DNA from: Alopecurus myosuroides
Lineage: Eukaryota > Streptophyta > Magnoliopsida > Poales > Poaceae
Reading direction: 5' to 3'
NCBI GenBank assembly: GCA_028641055.1
Contig: CM054062.1
Coordinates: 139,914,682 to 139,978,681 of the forward strand
Length of the DNA: 64,000 nt
Below are positions 24,123 to 36,327 of this stretch, one piece after another. The notes beneath the pieces were generated by a model that was not told the origin of the DNA, ran no database searches, and was given only the letters and a program-made list of their open reading frames with translations. The position numbers and the translations under genes are program-made. The stretch's first letter is position 1. Each line of letters begins with the position of its first letter.

Positions 24123-25325
24123 CCGCCCCCGCGGGATTAATCCAAACTTTTTCGCCCGCGCGTGCTGACAGGTGGGGGGCCCTGTCAGCGACCCTGGAGC
24201 CCAGTCAGCTGCCACGCGGCGCCAACGTGGCCTAGGGCCCGTTGTCAGCGGCCCAGGCTGGGTTGCTGCGGGGTGGAAAACTTTTCCTGCCCCTTTTCTT
24301 TTTAATTTAAGTCCCTGTTTTATTACAGAATAGTCCCTAGTTTTCAAACCTTTATAAAAATTGCAAAATACATCAAAATTAAAAATGTAAAACATGTAAA
24401 ACACTCTAAATAAAATGAACTTTCTAAATATGCAGTTTGTTTACTGTTTTGAACATTTCAAATGTTTCCAAAAATTCAAATTCAAACAACCATTTCAAAT
24501 TTGGTTAAGTTCATAACTAATTCAAATTTAATTCAAATGGCACATATAAAATATGATTTCCATGCTAAATTGAACCACCTTTCCAAATATAAACTTTGTT
24601 TCCTGTTTTGAATAATTAAATTTGGTTAAATAATTTAAACCTTGTTTAAATCATTTAAAATTGCTAAATTCATAACTTGGTCAAATTAATTTCTTTTTGA
24701 ACATATAAAATATGTTTTCAAACCAGAAAATTATAATCTTTTCAAATATGAAATTTATTTAATGTTTTGAACAAATAAAAAATTCAAATAAATTCATAAT
24801 TGAATTAAATTCATTTAAATCTTGTTTAAACTTGTTTAATTCATAATTAATTCATTATAAATCCTTTTCCAACAAATGAAACATGTATTCCACCTAAAAT
24901 TTTGTGTTCTTTCCAAATATGAAATTTGTTATTTATTTTGAACAATTAAAGTTGGTGAAAACAACAAATGCTTGTGTAACTCCTTTAAGAAGCCAAAATT
25001 TCATAACTTAATAAAAAAATTTTCAAACTTGGTAAACCCCTTTTCAAATTGAATCTATTGTTGTTTTCTTTTTGTTTTCCTCATCCATGCATCATTCAAA
25101 TCAACTTTCACATGATGGTTAGTTGTAGATCATTTAATACAACCTTAATTCATGGGCTTCCATATGCAATCAAACTGCATATGGGTCCATTTAATTATGT
25201 TACCATGTCACCTAGCTTATTTTGATGCATCAATTAAATTGCCATGCATCATCCCATGATTGTGCATTATGCCATGTTATTGATTGTTTGTCTCTCTGCG
25301 TTGTTTGTTGCTTCTTCTCGGATAG

Positions 25326-26678
25326 ACGACGACGTTGAGACAGACGAGGTTTACGACACTACTTCTGAGGAGTTAGCTCAGTACCAGGCTGCTGAGTTTG
25401 CAGGCAAGTATTCACTAACATGAACCATTGTGTCCTTTCCACACTGGATATCGATACTTTCCGTTGTCTATTCTGCTAGCCTTAAGATTCGTTGCTTGTG
25501 TTCGATCCTATCACATGTTATCCTGCAACCCTGATATAGCCTCACCTCCACACCTATAACCCCATTGCTTGTAGCTTGTGTCTTACTATCATGCTTAGGG
25601 TTGTTTATGCTCAAGTCTGCTGTCCGTTATTTCTGTTACCATATTTATTATGTTCTGGGGCTCGATGTTAAACAACAACCTGTTAATGTTTGAGGTAATG
25701 CTAATTTGATGATAAGGCACCGGCAGGAGGCCGGGTATGGTTTTGAGGCCTGCTAGTGTCGAACTCAGGAAAAGTCTTTGTCCTCTGGATCCATGTTGAG
25801 CGCGCTAACCGCATGTGGGAAGCGTGTATGGGCGCCCCCCTCAATTTGACTCGATTCGCATCTCGACCAAATCGCCACACTTAGTTCGGGCTTTCCATTT
25901 GATGCACGCATATGCAGGTACAAACCCGAGGCCAGGGTGGAACTTTTGTAGTCGGCATTTAGGGCGGCGTGGTCTTCCAGTGCTATGAGGGTCCCCCTTT
26001 TCTTCATGGGGGCTCGATTAGCCGCGCACGCACAGCACGTGGTTCTTTGGGCTTGATGCGAAGAAGAGTTGGGTTGTGTTGAGTGCCTCGCTTGGTGGAA
26101 GTGCATTTCCAATCTGGCGGGGTATTCTTACGTGTACGACCAAATTGGTGCAACCCTGCAGGGTTAAATCTTCTCGAGAAGCCGTGTTGTCCGCGGTTAT
26201 GGATGACTTGGTGATAGGGCTGGCTAACAAGGATTAGACAACTTACATCTAACTAATGATAACTTAACTAGTAATAGTCTTATTGACACAATAACTTGAA
26301 CCATCATTAATCCAACTGTGTGAGTTATCCTCGGATTGCTTCTTTGGATAAGGGGCGAGATCCAGGATGGGTTTGTTTGAGGATAGTGGTAGTTGGTTAC
26401 GATACGCTATCTTATCCCCTTCTTTTAGCCGGAAGTTGTAGCGTGTTTCTGTAGTTGGTTAGAGCAGCCTGCTGCCGCACGTTTGTATCACCTATTCTTC
26501 CGTTGAACCCAAAGCATCTGTACTTGGTGTTGCCGGGTACACTTTGGTATCTTGTGAGTCTTGCTTGCCAGTACTTGTCTATACTGACCCCTTTGGGGCT
26601 GTGGTTTCCGCAGACTACGTTTCCGAGGATCCCCATGGTGGCTACTACGTGGAGTATGACGAGGCTGCTGACGAGTAG
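25326..26678 (+). CDS. Putative two-exon acidic mini-ORF inside the chromovirus LTR (copy 1)
   Basis: Exon a (25326-25403) follows CTTCTTCTCGGATAG and ends at CAG|GCAAGT, a perfect GC-AG donor consensus. Exon b (26614-26678) follows GGTTTCCGCAG and ends in TAG. One codon base is left by exon a and two are supplied by exon b, so the frame joins across a 1210-base intron. Exon a reads DDVETDEVYDTTSEELAQY then a few more residues; exon b reads YVSEDPHGGYYVEYDEAADE. Both are strongly acidic. Earlier exons would be needed for a start codon. The LARD-like LTR has the same layout with different residues. Function unknown. Confidence 0.45.
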
Positions 26679-27150
26679 ATAGCGGACCCGGGCAGGATCC
26701 GAGACATCGTGGATGGGCTCCGTCTTTTCGTTTCCGGCCTCTTAGGCCTATTTGGATCTTGTCTATACCCAGACATTTTGGATGCTTCCGCTGTGATGTA
26801 ATGATGAATTGTTGGGACATGTGTCCTCTGAATGATTGTATTTGCTATCTCTGCTCTAGTGAGAGCTATTTGCAGCTTATTTCAATCTTTTGTGTCTTGG
26901 AGATATGTTGTGATATCACTTGTTCAAATGCCGTTGACGTACCATGTGTGTATGTTATGAAGTACGTCAACGGAAGTAGTCGGATTTCTATGGGATGGTT
27001 TACGCAGACGATGGATAGTAGAGAATGGTTGTCACACGTTCACGTGTAGGCCTGCTCATATTGAGATGCGGGTGCCGGTATGCCCCGTAAACCATTTGTT
27101 CTACTGTTTAGCGGACTGTGAGTATTCTCTAGAAGTCCGGGTGCGACAAA

Positions 27151-27163
27151 TGGTATCAGAGCC
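27151..27163 (+). other. Primer-binding site (initiator tRNA-Met type)
   Basis: TGGTATCAGAGCC lies two bases after the LTR end at 27148. Confidence 0.93.
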
Positions 27164-27299
27164 TATCTGCCTGTAGGATCCCTTTTACTGGTCGCAGTTG
27201 AGTCTAGAAACTATTTTGTAGCTATATAGGAAAAAATGAAACGTGAGAGTAGGAATTCTGTTCTTTTATTTCTTTCCCCACCCACCCTCCCTTTTTCTG

Positions 27300-27301
27300 G
27301 T
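27300..27301 (+). other. Candidate leader splice donor
   Basis: CTG|GTAAGG at 27297-27305 matches the plant donor consensus. It lies upstream of two acceptors that each directly precede a start codon (27691 and 28715), so a leader exon ending here could be joined to either ORF. Confidence 0.4.
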
Positions 27302-27691
27302 AAGGAAGTGCAACGTTGTTTTCTCTGCTCATCTAAACTTTCAAGTTAGGATTTCACGTATCCTGGTTTCTCTAGGATAGTTATATCTACTAGACCATAG
27401 GAATGGAGGTGGTTGTGACATGATTTATCATGTTGCCTACTCATGATTGAGAACGGAGGCGTGTAAGCCCCGGAAGCAGATCCTCTATTCCTTAAGCAGT
27501 AGATATTTATCCTTTAGAAGCCCGGATGGGTTTTCTGTAGTACCTCAGGAGTGTTTGGTCTCGTGTTTCCCCAATGTTGCTTCAATATCCTGTTCTTCTC
27601 AACATCCTTTTCGTCCGTTGAAACCTTGTTGTTGCTTGCCACTTCAGTTCTTCTACCGGCGTCTAATCAAAACTTCCCCGATCATCTGCAG

Positions 27692-28507
27692 ATGGATCTC
27701 AGGTTCTACCCGCAGGTGGTTTGTATGACTCGTTGCGAGAGCACTGTCGGTTATCCGGAGATGCTGAGAGACATGGTCACTTTTCTGGGGTTCCGTTGGG
27801 CACCAGAGTACTAGGTCTACGAGCAGCAGCGAGAGTTTGACCAGACCTACTACCAGGCTATCGTCTACATTCTGTCAGATGATGGCATGAGCGTAGTCCA
27901 CCGCTACGAGGCAGTAGGTTCCACAGTGGATATGGCTGTGCAGCAGGCAGCTTATGTGAGTCTCACCGTCCTTCGTGCTGACTACTGGGGATTTGACGAT
28001 TCTATCTATCGCCACATCCCCCGTGGTTACATCACTTCGGAGGGAGCTCACTTCACTCTCTACGAAAACTTGGATGTTTATGAGCATGATAACTCCAGGC
28101 TGCACACCACCGCTCAGTTTGTGAGGCACAGTGACGCAGTTGCCAGCACACTATCTCAGGAGTTGGCTTCAGTCAGAGAGCAGCTCTACCTTGCTTTGAC
28201 TCGTCTGGCGACTTACACCACAGACTTTGTTGGAGACGAGCGCTTTGCACTTTTCGATCAGCCAGTTGGTCGTCGTCTGCCAGATGCTGGAGGTTACGAG
28301 CCGATCAGAGGTCCACTCCTCAACCTCGGTGCTGGTTACACTGGGATTCCACGCTTTGGAGCACAGGGAGTCGACGCTATGTACTTCACCACACCTAGAG
28401 TCGCTCTCAGACCACGTCAGATCTATGTGGATCGTCGTTCTATCTACTTCCGTGGGCGTGCTCCTCACCGTACCTCTCGCCGTACTCCTAGCCGCCGTCC
28501 TGCGTGA
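27692..28507 (+). pseudogene. Extra ORF upstream of gag (about 271 codons, one in-frame stop)
   Basis: The ATG sits immediately after a splice-acceptor-like ATCTGCAG. The frame runs to TGA at 28505-28507 with a single in-frame TAG at 27812-27814; it starts MDLRFYPQVVCMTRCESTVG and downstream of the stop continues with EQQREFDQTYYQAIVYILSD. The C-terminus is Arg-rich (SRRTPSRRPA), suggesting nucleic-acid binding. There is no zinc knuckle, protease or polymerase motif, and it is not Gag, which begins 209 bases further on. The part after the stop is a clean 206-codon frame. I do not recognise the protein. Ogre-type Tat elements have an ORF upstream of gag, but I know of no standard equivalent in Tekay-type chromoviruses. 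Confidence 0.6.
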
Positions 28508-28716
28508 TGAGCATGGGAGTACCGATGTATCCATTCTTAGCTATGTTTAGTTATCCTTTGGCATTCGAACCATTTATGGTGTGTTGGATATTCTGATGTA
28601 TTTGAACATGTGACGATGTACCTGTTGGTTATCTATTCATGCGTCGGAATAATCTCTCTTTCGGTATCCAAGTCTATCCTTTTCTATTGTTGTTCTAAAA
28701 TGCATTTCCATTCAGG

Positions 28717-30112
28717 ATGCCGCCAACAAGGAACAACCCGCCTGAGCCACCGCCAATCACAGAGCTGTTGACTCAGATGACCCAAGTCATGGCGCAGATG
28801 GCCCAGTTTCAGACTAATCAGCACAACAACCGGACGGCTCCACGAGTCAGCATCAAGGAGTTCCTCAGTCTGGGTCCGAGAGCTTTCGTGGCCACACGCG
28901 AGCCTCTGGACGCTGATGACAAGATCCGTGAGATAGCTAAGGCTCTGGAGATTGCTCACGTTGCTGAGGAAGACAAGGTCAAGTATGCCTCCTATCTGCT
29001 GAAGGGTCAGGCAGCTACTTGGTGGGAAAACTACCAGGCCATGAGAGCTGGCTTTCCAATCACGTGGGGTTGTTTCAAGGAAGCCTTCCTGAAGCACCAC
29101 ATTCCAGATGGTCTCATGGAAAGGATGCGTGAAGAGTTTTGCTCACTCAAGCAGGGCAAGTTGGACGTCATCGGCTATCAGAGTGAGTTCAATCGCCTCG
29201 CTCGTTACGCTGGTGATGAGGTGTCCACTGAAGCTAAGAAGATGGCAAGGTTCCGCAGAGGTTTTAACCCGGAACTCAAGTATGCCCTCACAAACGTCAA
29301 GGCCAACAGCTTCGAGGATCTCGTTAACACCGCGCTCAATGAAGAAAATGGGCGCAAGGCGTTCGAGGAGTCTCGCAAGCACTCGCGTGAGGGTGGTTCC
29401 TCCTCCAACATGACCACCCCTCCGCAGAAGCGCCGCATCTGGGTGCCAAATGGTGCTGTCACTCGGGCTCCATACGCCCAAGCTTCTCCAGGCTTCGCTC
29501 CCCGCCCACCCAACCCTGCTCAGATGCATGATCAGAGGGCTTCGATGGGGCAGCCAAGGCCAGGGCCTCCTCGTGTCGTCACTTGCTACAAGTGCAAGCA
29601 GACGGGGCACTACGCTGACAAGTGCACGCAGAGGCAGCTACCTCCACCACCACCTCGTCCCAACACAAACCAGGCAATGGTGCGCGCTCCCCCGCCTAAG
29701 GCCTTCAACTCCAACAACAGGCCTGTCGGGAGGACCGCAAGGGTGAATCATGTCAAGATCGACAAAGCTGAGGAAGCTCCTGACGTCGTTCTCGGTACAT
29801 TTCCCGTAAACTCTATTCCAGCTAAAGTGTTGTTTGATACCGGAGCATCACATTCTTTCGTGTCAAAGATCTTTGCGACAACAATTAAACTCCCTTTTGT
29901 TGGTTTGGGTTCCCCGCTAGTGGTAAACTCCCCTGGAGCAACTATGCAAACTTCCAAGATCAGTCACAAAAATCAAATTCTAATTGGAGGCCACATATTC
30001 TTTGCTTCTCTCATACTGCTTGGCAATTCTGACATTGATGTCATTCTTGGTATGGATTGGCTGAAAGCTAATAAAGCAAGGATTGACTGTGCTCAAAAGT
30101 CAATAACCCTGT
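28717..30112 (+). pseudogene. Chromovirus Gag-protease, severed by the nested insertion
   Basis: The start ATG lies two bases after an acceptor-like CCATTCAG. The first 60 residues are Pro/Gln-rich, followed by the retrotransposon Gag domain (block around AATWWENYQAM near residue 95). A CCHC zinc knuckle, CYKCKQTGHYADKC, lies near residue 290 and binds the element RNA. The aspartic protease follows with VLFDTGASHSFVS near residue 370 and ILGMDWL near residue 445. The frame is open to the insertion point at 30112; the stop seen at 30115-30117 belongs to the inserted LTR. Coding continues at 40759 in the same phase. Gag packages the RNA and protease cleaves the polyprotein. Confidence 0.92.
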
Positions 30113-31016
30113 TGTGACGCCCCGAGATCGGGCACTATGCAGATTTCAGCATTCCCGCCAAAATCCACATAATAACCGATTCCAGGTTGCCACTTGTGAT
30201 AACATTACAACAGTTCACGAATATTCCGCAACAACAACAGAAAAGATATATACAAGATGACTCAAACGAGTCAAGGATACAACTGATAAAATACAAAGAT
30301 CCAAATGACAGCGGCAGAATCAACATAGTGTCCGACTACGGACAAGATACAAATTGGACTAAGAGTCCTGAAGATAACCGATGGCGTCCAATCCCTACCC
30401 AGGCCAAGCCGGAGGGATTCCCAAGCTAACGTCGTCAGACTTCAAACCTGTTGACTGCAATATGGAATATGCAGCCACGAAAAAGGATTCGTGGGTCAGT
30501 ACGGTTAAGTACTGGCAAGTGGATAACCCATACTCACAAGATACCAGCGTAACCCATCATCACAAGATACAAATACTTTTGGGTTCAACGGAAAGGAAAG
30601 GATCATTGCAAAGAAGCGGCAGCGGCTGCACTAACTAACTACAGAGACTCGCTACAACATCCGGCTAAAAGGAAGGGGATAAGATAGCGTATCAGAACCA
30701 ACTACAACTAATCACCAAACAATACCCATCCAATGTCACCCCTACTAAGGAAGCAACCCAAGGAAACTCACACTGTTGATTAAGGTGACATTCATTCTTA
30801 TGGTGGAGGTAATCTATATTACTAGTCAAGTTATCATCGTTAGGTGTAAGTTGTCTGAGTACTTGTTAGCCAGCACTTTCACCAAGTCATCCATAACCGC
30901 GGACAACACGGCTTCTCGAGAAGATTTAACCCTGCAGGGATGCACCAATTTGGCCGTACACGTAAGAATAACCCGCCAGACGGGGGATCAACCCACCAAG
31001 CGAGGTACTCAACACA
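30113..31016 (-). repeat. Truncated LTR A
   Basis: It matches the first 0.9 kb (plus-strand sense) of the two full LTRs and then switches within CACAA to internal-domain sequence. The full copies continue CACAACCCAACTC. About 3.5 kb of LTR and some 35 bases of interior are missing, consistent with a deletion at a short homology. Confidence 0.85.
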
Positions 31017-31447
31017 ATCCACCTGCTAACCCGGGAGGGGAAAGAAGTTCGACTATCGATTCTTCATGCTTCCAGCTGATCTCCTCGACACCACTAACAA
31101 GAGATTCTTGCTCGGGCTGATGACGATGTGCTTATCTTTCGATGATCGAACCTATTAGGTTAAAGGCTCAGAAAACGTCCACCCACGTAGGATCCTAAAA
31201 CTCTGAAAGATAGACAAGAGGGGAGACTGCAAAACAAATAAGGTAGGAGGAGAAATAGAATAGAGATAAGGAGAAATAAAGAATCCTATTGAGATGTTTC
31301 CAAAACAGGTTTTGCACAAATAGTTTTTGACACTCTAAGAACACGACCATTAACGAGGTTATCCTACAGGCTTTGCGGACCCGTTGCTTCGATAACCATT
31401 CGTATCGAAACAACATTGGGAATCGGAAACCATCCTCTGATACCATT
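31017..31447 (-). other. Internal domain copy 1 of the three-LTR element, with primer site
   Basis: It is nearly identical to 35897-36327. The minus-strand primer site TGGTATCAGAGG is at 31434-31445, two bases from the LTR. No ORF of interest; the small frame at 31195-31503 starts in the adjoining LTR and has no recognised domain. Confidence 0.8.
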
Positions 31448-34419
31448 TGTGACGCCCCGAGATCGGGCACTATGCAGATTTCAGCATTGCCGCAAAAATC
31501 CACATAATAACCGATTCCAGGTTGCCACTTGTGATAACATTACAACAGTTCACGAATATTCCGCAACAACAACAGAAAAGATATATACAAGATGACTCAA
31601 ACGAGTCAAGGATACAACTGATACAATACAAAGATCCAAATGACAGCGGAAGAATCAACATAGTGTCCGACTACGGACACGATACAAATTGGACTAAGAG
31701 TCCTGAAGATAACCGATGGCGTCCAATCCCTGCCCAGGCCAAGCCGGAGGGATTCCCAAGCTAACGTCATCAGACTTCAAACCTGTTGACTGCAATATGG
31801 AATATGCAGCCACGAAAAAGGATTCGTGGGTCAGTACGGTTAAGTACTGGCAAGTGGATAACCCATACTCACAAGATACCAGCGTAACCCATCATCACAA
31901 GATACAAATACTTTTGGCTTCAACGGAAAGGAAAGGATCATTGCAAAGAAGCGGCAGCGGCTGCACTAACTAACTACAGAGACTCGCTACAACATCCGGC
32001 TAAAAGGAAGGGGATAAGATAGCGTATCAGAACCAACTACAACTACTCACCAAACAATACCCATCCAATGTCACCCCCTACTAAGGAAGCAACCCAAGGA
32101 AACTCACACTGTTGATTAAGGTGACATTCATTCTTATGGTGGAGGTAATCTATATTACTAGTCAAGTTATCATCGTTAGGTGTAAGTTGTCTGAGTACTT
32201 GTTAGCCAGCACTTTCACCAAGTCATCCATAACCGCGGACAACACGGCTTTTCGAGAAGATTTAACCCTGCAGGGATGCACCAATTTGGCCGTACACGTA
32301 AGAATAACCCGCCAGACGGGGGATCAACCACCAAGCGAGGTACTCAACACAACCCAACTCTTCTTCGCATCAAGCCCAAAGAACCCCGTGCAGTTGAGCG
32401 CACGGCTAATCAAGCCCCACGAAGAAAAGGGGACCCTCATAGCACTCTAAGAACGTGTCTCCCTAAATGCCGACTACAAAAGTTCCACCCTGGCGCCAAG
32501 GGTTCGCACCTGCATATGCATGCGGCAAATGGAAAACCCGAACTAAATGAGGCGATTTGGACGAGATGCGAATCAAATCAAAGTTGCGGGGACGCCCATA
32601 CTCGCTTCCCACATGCGGTTAGTGCGCTCATCATGGATCAATGGACAAGACCCTTTTCCTAATTAGGGTCGACACTAGCAGGCTTCAAAACCACGCCGGG
32701 TCTCCTGCCGGTGCCTTATCATCAAATTATTATTACCCAGAACATTAACATGTTGTTGATTAAGCTGAAACCCAACTATCAAACTAAACAGGTGATAAGA
32801 CGGACAACAAGACTTGAGCGCAAACAACACTAAGCATGCAACTACGACACGAGGGCCAACAAGGTAAACAAGCAACAGCTAATAGGAAGTGGAAGGAAGG
32901 CTATATCATGGCTGCAAGGTAAACATATGATAGGATCGAGACACAAGCATCGAATCATAAGGCTAGCATAAGAACAACGGAAAGAATCGGTAACAAGTGA
33001 TGAAAGGCAGCCATAGGCAGCAAGTGAGTATACTTGCCTGGAATCCAGCAAGTAGAGGTACATCCGAAGAACTTGTCGTTGCTCACATCATCTCAACGTC
33101 CTATCCGGGAAGAAGCAACGAACTAGAACAAACACCGGATGCAACAATTACTATTACGGCAAAAGATCCAGCATGATCCTATTTTATATGCATGGCATGG
33201 CAAGATGCAACAGGGGAAACAACTTAGGCAATTTAATCGGAACCGGAGTCCGGAGAAATAGGAATTGGTTCAAGTTGTTTATCCACACAGCAATTTAATT
33301 GTTGGTTAGCATGGCCAATAAGACAAGAGGTGAGCTAGGCAATTTAAATGGAATGGGGCAACAGTTGAATTAAAATACCCCATACATTCCATATGTTGCC
33401 ATTTAGGTGATCATGCATAACAAATGCTAAAATGCACAAGGCAAGATGCAAACGGGAGTATGAATGAAATGAACATGTTAATGACATGAATCTGATTGGA
33501 AAACATACTTTATTGGTTGAGAAACAATTGTAAATGATTTAGTTAACCAATTTAAATGCATTAAATAAGAGGTGAAGCAAATATACAATTTAAATGTGGC
33601 AAACCTGAAAACAAAGTTGATATTCAAGTTTAGCATTTCATTTTGGATGGATTTCATGTTTTGGGTTTTCAATTTGGAGCAAGCATGTGAAAGTTATTAA
33701 TTAGGACTTTTAATTAATTAATTAAGGCATTTTTAAATGACATTAATTTTAATTGTCCAAATTGCAGAACAAAGTTGATATTCAGGAAGGGGGTTTCATT
33801 TTGAGTGGAAAACATATTTTATTTGTTGAAATTGGATTTTAATTGAGCAAGTTATGAATTTCACCATTTAAATGATTTAATTAAAGCATTAAGTAATTGT
33901 ATTAATTTTATTTATCCAAAAATGTTATATTTGGAAAGATCATGAAATTTTGGATGGAAAACATACTTTATATGGGCCATTTGAATTAAAATTGAAATAG
34001 TTATGAATTTAATCAAATTCAAAAGAGGGGTTTGAATTTGAATTTTGAACCCATTTGAAATGTTTCAAAACAGTTAACAAATTTTATAGGTGGGTGGAGC
34101 ATTTAATTTTAATTGGAAAACATATTTTACTTTTTGAATTTGGAGTTTGTTTGTAACTTTTATGTGTGTTTGAAGTTCAGGGATTAAAGTGCCAAAGAGC
34201 AGGGGCCTAAAAGAAAGAAAAAGAAACGCAGATAGGCCCCTGGGGCGTTTTTCACACACCGCACACTGGCCCCGTGCCTCTGCCGTGCGGGCCAGTGCCA
34301 CCGTGGCGTCCACGTGTGCGCGGGTGGAGGGCGAGGTGGCAACCCACGCCACTGACGGGCGGGCCCGTGCGCACGGAGGAAAATTTGCGAAAAAGGTTGG
34401 CCTTTTACGCGGCCGAGGG

Positions 34420-34472
34420 GGATCGAACCCTCGCCTGCCGTGCGCGCGCGTGAGGCCCGTGCCACTGGGGTG
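34420..34472 (-). promoter_or_regulatory. tRNA-like A-box/B-box module, LTR B
   Basis: On the minus strand, CACCCCAGTGGC is followed 43 bases later by GGTTCGATCC inside GAGGGTTCGATCCCC. It corresponds in position and spacing to the module in the chromovirus LTR (24070, 44994). LTR C has the same module at 39312-39364. Confidence 0.45.
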
Positions 34473-34616
34473 AGCTGGGTGTTGTGATACACTACGAGGT
34501 TGACTGAATAAGAGGTGATACGTCGAGTTAACTGAAATTTTAGACAGAAACAAAGGTGCAGGCTTTCATCTTCAGTACGCGACAGAACAAAAAAAATGGA
34601 ATATTCGCGTCAGGAA

Positions 34617-34671
34617 GGAATCGATCCCAGGTTCTCTCAGCATGAGCACGACGAGGGCTACCACTACGCTA
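34617..34671 (-). promoter_or_regulatory. Second tRNA-like module (CAT anticodon-like), LTR B
   Basis: On the minus strand TAGCGTAGTGGTAGC matches a tRNA A box closely and GGATCGATTCC matches the B box with one change, 44 bases apart. Between them CTCATGC is placed where an anticodon loop would be and reads CAT (Met). Stems pair poorly, so this is a degenerate tRNA-like sequence. LTR C carries it at 39509-39563 with a B-box substitution. Confidence 0.45.
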
Positions 34672-35862
34672 CTACGAGATCGGTGATGCATCTAGGGCAA
34701 GAACAAGCATGTACTGCCTCTGCGCGTTGGGGTTTCTGACGAAACTGACAACCGGAAACTGTAACCTGACGACGACAGAGGAAAAAACGGCGAGCTAGAG
34801 CGGCACCTGGCTAGTCTTCTTCGGCAATTCTTGGCGCGGAAGAAATCATTGTTCCATCCCACGAAACGGAGGAGCCTCGAGGTGACCATGGCTTCACCGT
34901 GATGATCCCGCAGCGGCCACGTCTCTCGGGGATGTAGTGGAGGAAAAATACAGAGGAGGAGGAGGGGAAGCTGGTGGCGGCGGCGGCCTCGGGAGGAGAG
35001 GGGAGAGCATTAGGGTTAGGGCACGGCTCGGTGTCTTGTAGGGGCTCGGGAGCAGGTGGAGCAGGGGGGTCCATGGTTGGGGGGGGGATGGGACATCGAC
35101 ATGCGTTCCTCCTCTGCGTTCGTACGAGGGAGAATGGCACTGGTGGGCTGGGCTTGGGGAAAGCCCGTGGTGGGCTGGGTGCTGGGCTGCTGCGAGTTGG
35201 GTTGTGGGTGGGCTGGCCGTGGAGGCTGGCCTGCCTCCCCACTTTCTTTCCCTTTTCTTTTTTATTCCCTCTGTTTTTTTTTGTAAGAGATGAAAGAGAG
35301 AGAGAGATAAATAGAAGGGTTTTATTTTCATGAAATAATTTTATTAATTTTCAAAACAGTAAGGTCAAATCATGTTACCATTAACTTCAAAAAAAATTGA
35401 AATTTTAATTGATTTGAATTTGTTAGTTGAATTTCAAATAGGGTTTCACATAGATTTGATTTTTGAAATAAACAATTCTTTTATTCAATAACTCAACCAA
35501 TTATGAAAACTTGTTGAAGTTAAAAGTTTGCAAGATTTTAATTTTTAAACCCATATTTGGGACATGCCAAGTATGGATGAAATTTGATTTGAATTTTGAA
35601 TTTACCATTAGGGTGTTGATAAAAAGGAATTTTTATTAACAAGCAATTTAAATAAATTCAACTTCAAACTATTGAAAAACAATTTGAGTTGTTTAGTTTG
35701 CAACTTTTAATTGGAAATTTTGGACATGTTTTGAAAGTTTAAATTGGTTTGAACTTTTGAGTTGTTTTGAAAACATGGTGCAATGCATATGATGCATGTG
35801 ATGCAAAGCAAAAAGAAAAAAAACCCACTTTCTAACTTAGGGGGAACACCCCAGGTGTTACA

Positions 35863-36327
35863 GACGACACCACTAACAAGGGATTGCGCCCTCACAATCC
35901 ACCTGCTAACCCGGGAGGGGAAAGAAGTTCGACTATCGATTCTTCAAGCTTCCAGCTGATCTCCTCGACACCACTAATAAGAGATTCTTGCTCGGGCTGA
36001 TGACGATGTGCTTATCTTTCGATGATCGAACCTATTAGGTTAAAGGCTCAGAAAACGTCCACCCACGTAGGATCCTAAAACTCTGAAAGATAGACAAGAG
36101 GGGAGACTGCAAAACAAATAAGGTAGGAGGAGAAATAGAATAGAGATAAGGAGAAAACAAGACACCTATTGAGATGTTTCCAAAACAGGTTTTGCACAAA
36201 TAGTTTTTGACACTCTAAGAACACGACCATTAACGAGGTTATCCTAGAGGCTTTGCGGACCCGTTGCTTCGATAACCATTCGTATCGAAACAACATTGGG
36301 AATCGGAATCCATCCTCTGATACCATT
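35863..36327 (-). other. Internal domain copy 2 (465 bp) of the three-LTR element, with primer site
   Basis: It contains the minus-strand primer site at 36314-36325. A 21-base imperfect direct repeat (35865-35885 and 35966-35986, two mismatches) built on CGACACCACTAA suggests that the sequence next to the LTR was duplicated or that a deletion joined two such ends. No coding capacity. Confidence 0.85.

Larger units (their letters stand above)
22859..27148 (+). repeat. 5' LTR (4290 bp) of the chromovirus
   Basis: It is AT-rich to 23330, then GC-rich at 23340-24250 (probable promoter and leader), then AT-rich to 25300. It contains a tRNA-like module (24070-24122) and a two-exon mini-ORF (25326-26678). 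A CCG|GTGAGC donor-like site at 23839-23845 could end a leader exon. The first base after the LTR start region differs between copies (TAATATCC versus TAACATCC). Confidence 0.95.
31448..35862 (-). repeat. Full LTR B (4415 bp)
   Basis: It is the direct repeat of 36328-40753. It is GC-rich around 34190-34480 and 34810-35250 (promoter or leader on the minus strand). A splice-like exon homologous to the chromovirus LTR exon a lies at 33038-33100 (minus strand), but all its frames contain stops. Two tRNA-like modules lie at 34420-34472 and 34617-34671. Confidence 0.9.

Noticed and set aside
25765..26230. Minus-strand ORFs of 70-115 codons in the chromovirus LTR with relatives in the nested LTR (32276-32662)
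   Set aside because: The protein-level similarity follows from DNA-level LTR homology; frames are antisense to the element and are not kept open consistently.
27551..27814. Frame beginning upstream of the extra ORF (87 codons)
   Set aside because: The part before 27692 is pyrimidine-rich and looks like an intron end; the frame is the same as the extra ORF and is described there.
28684..29610. Minus-strand ORFs of 102-155 codons opposite gag
   Set aside because: They are shadows of the well-supported gag frame and have no domain.
34657..34671. Functional tRNA-Met gene in the nested LTR
   Set aside because: A- and B-box-like sequences are good but acceptor and T stems pair poorly, so only a tRNA-like module is reported.
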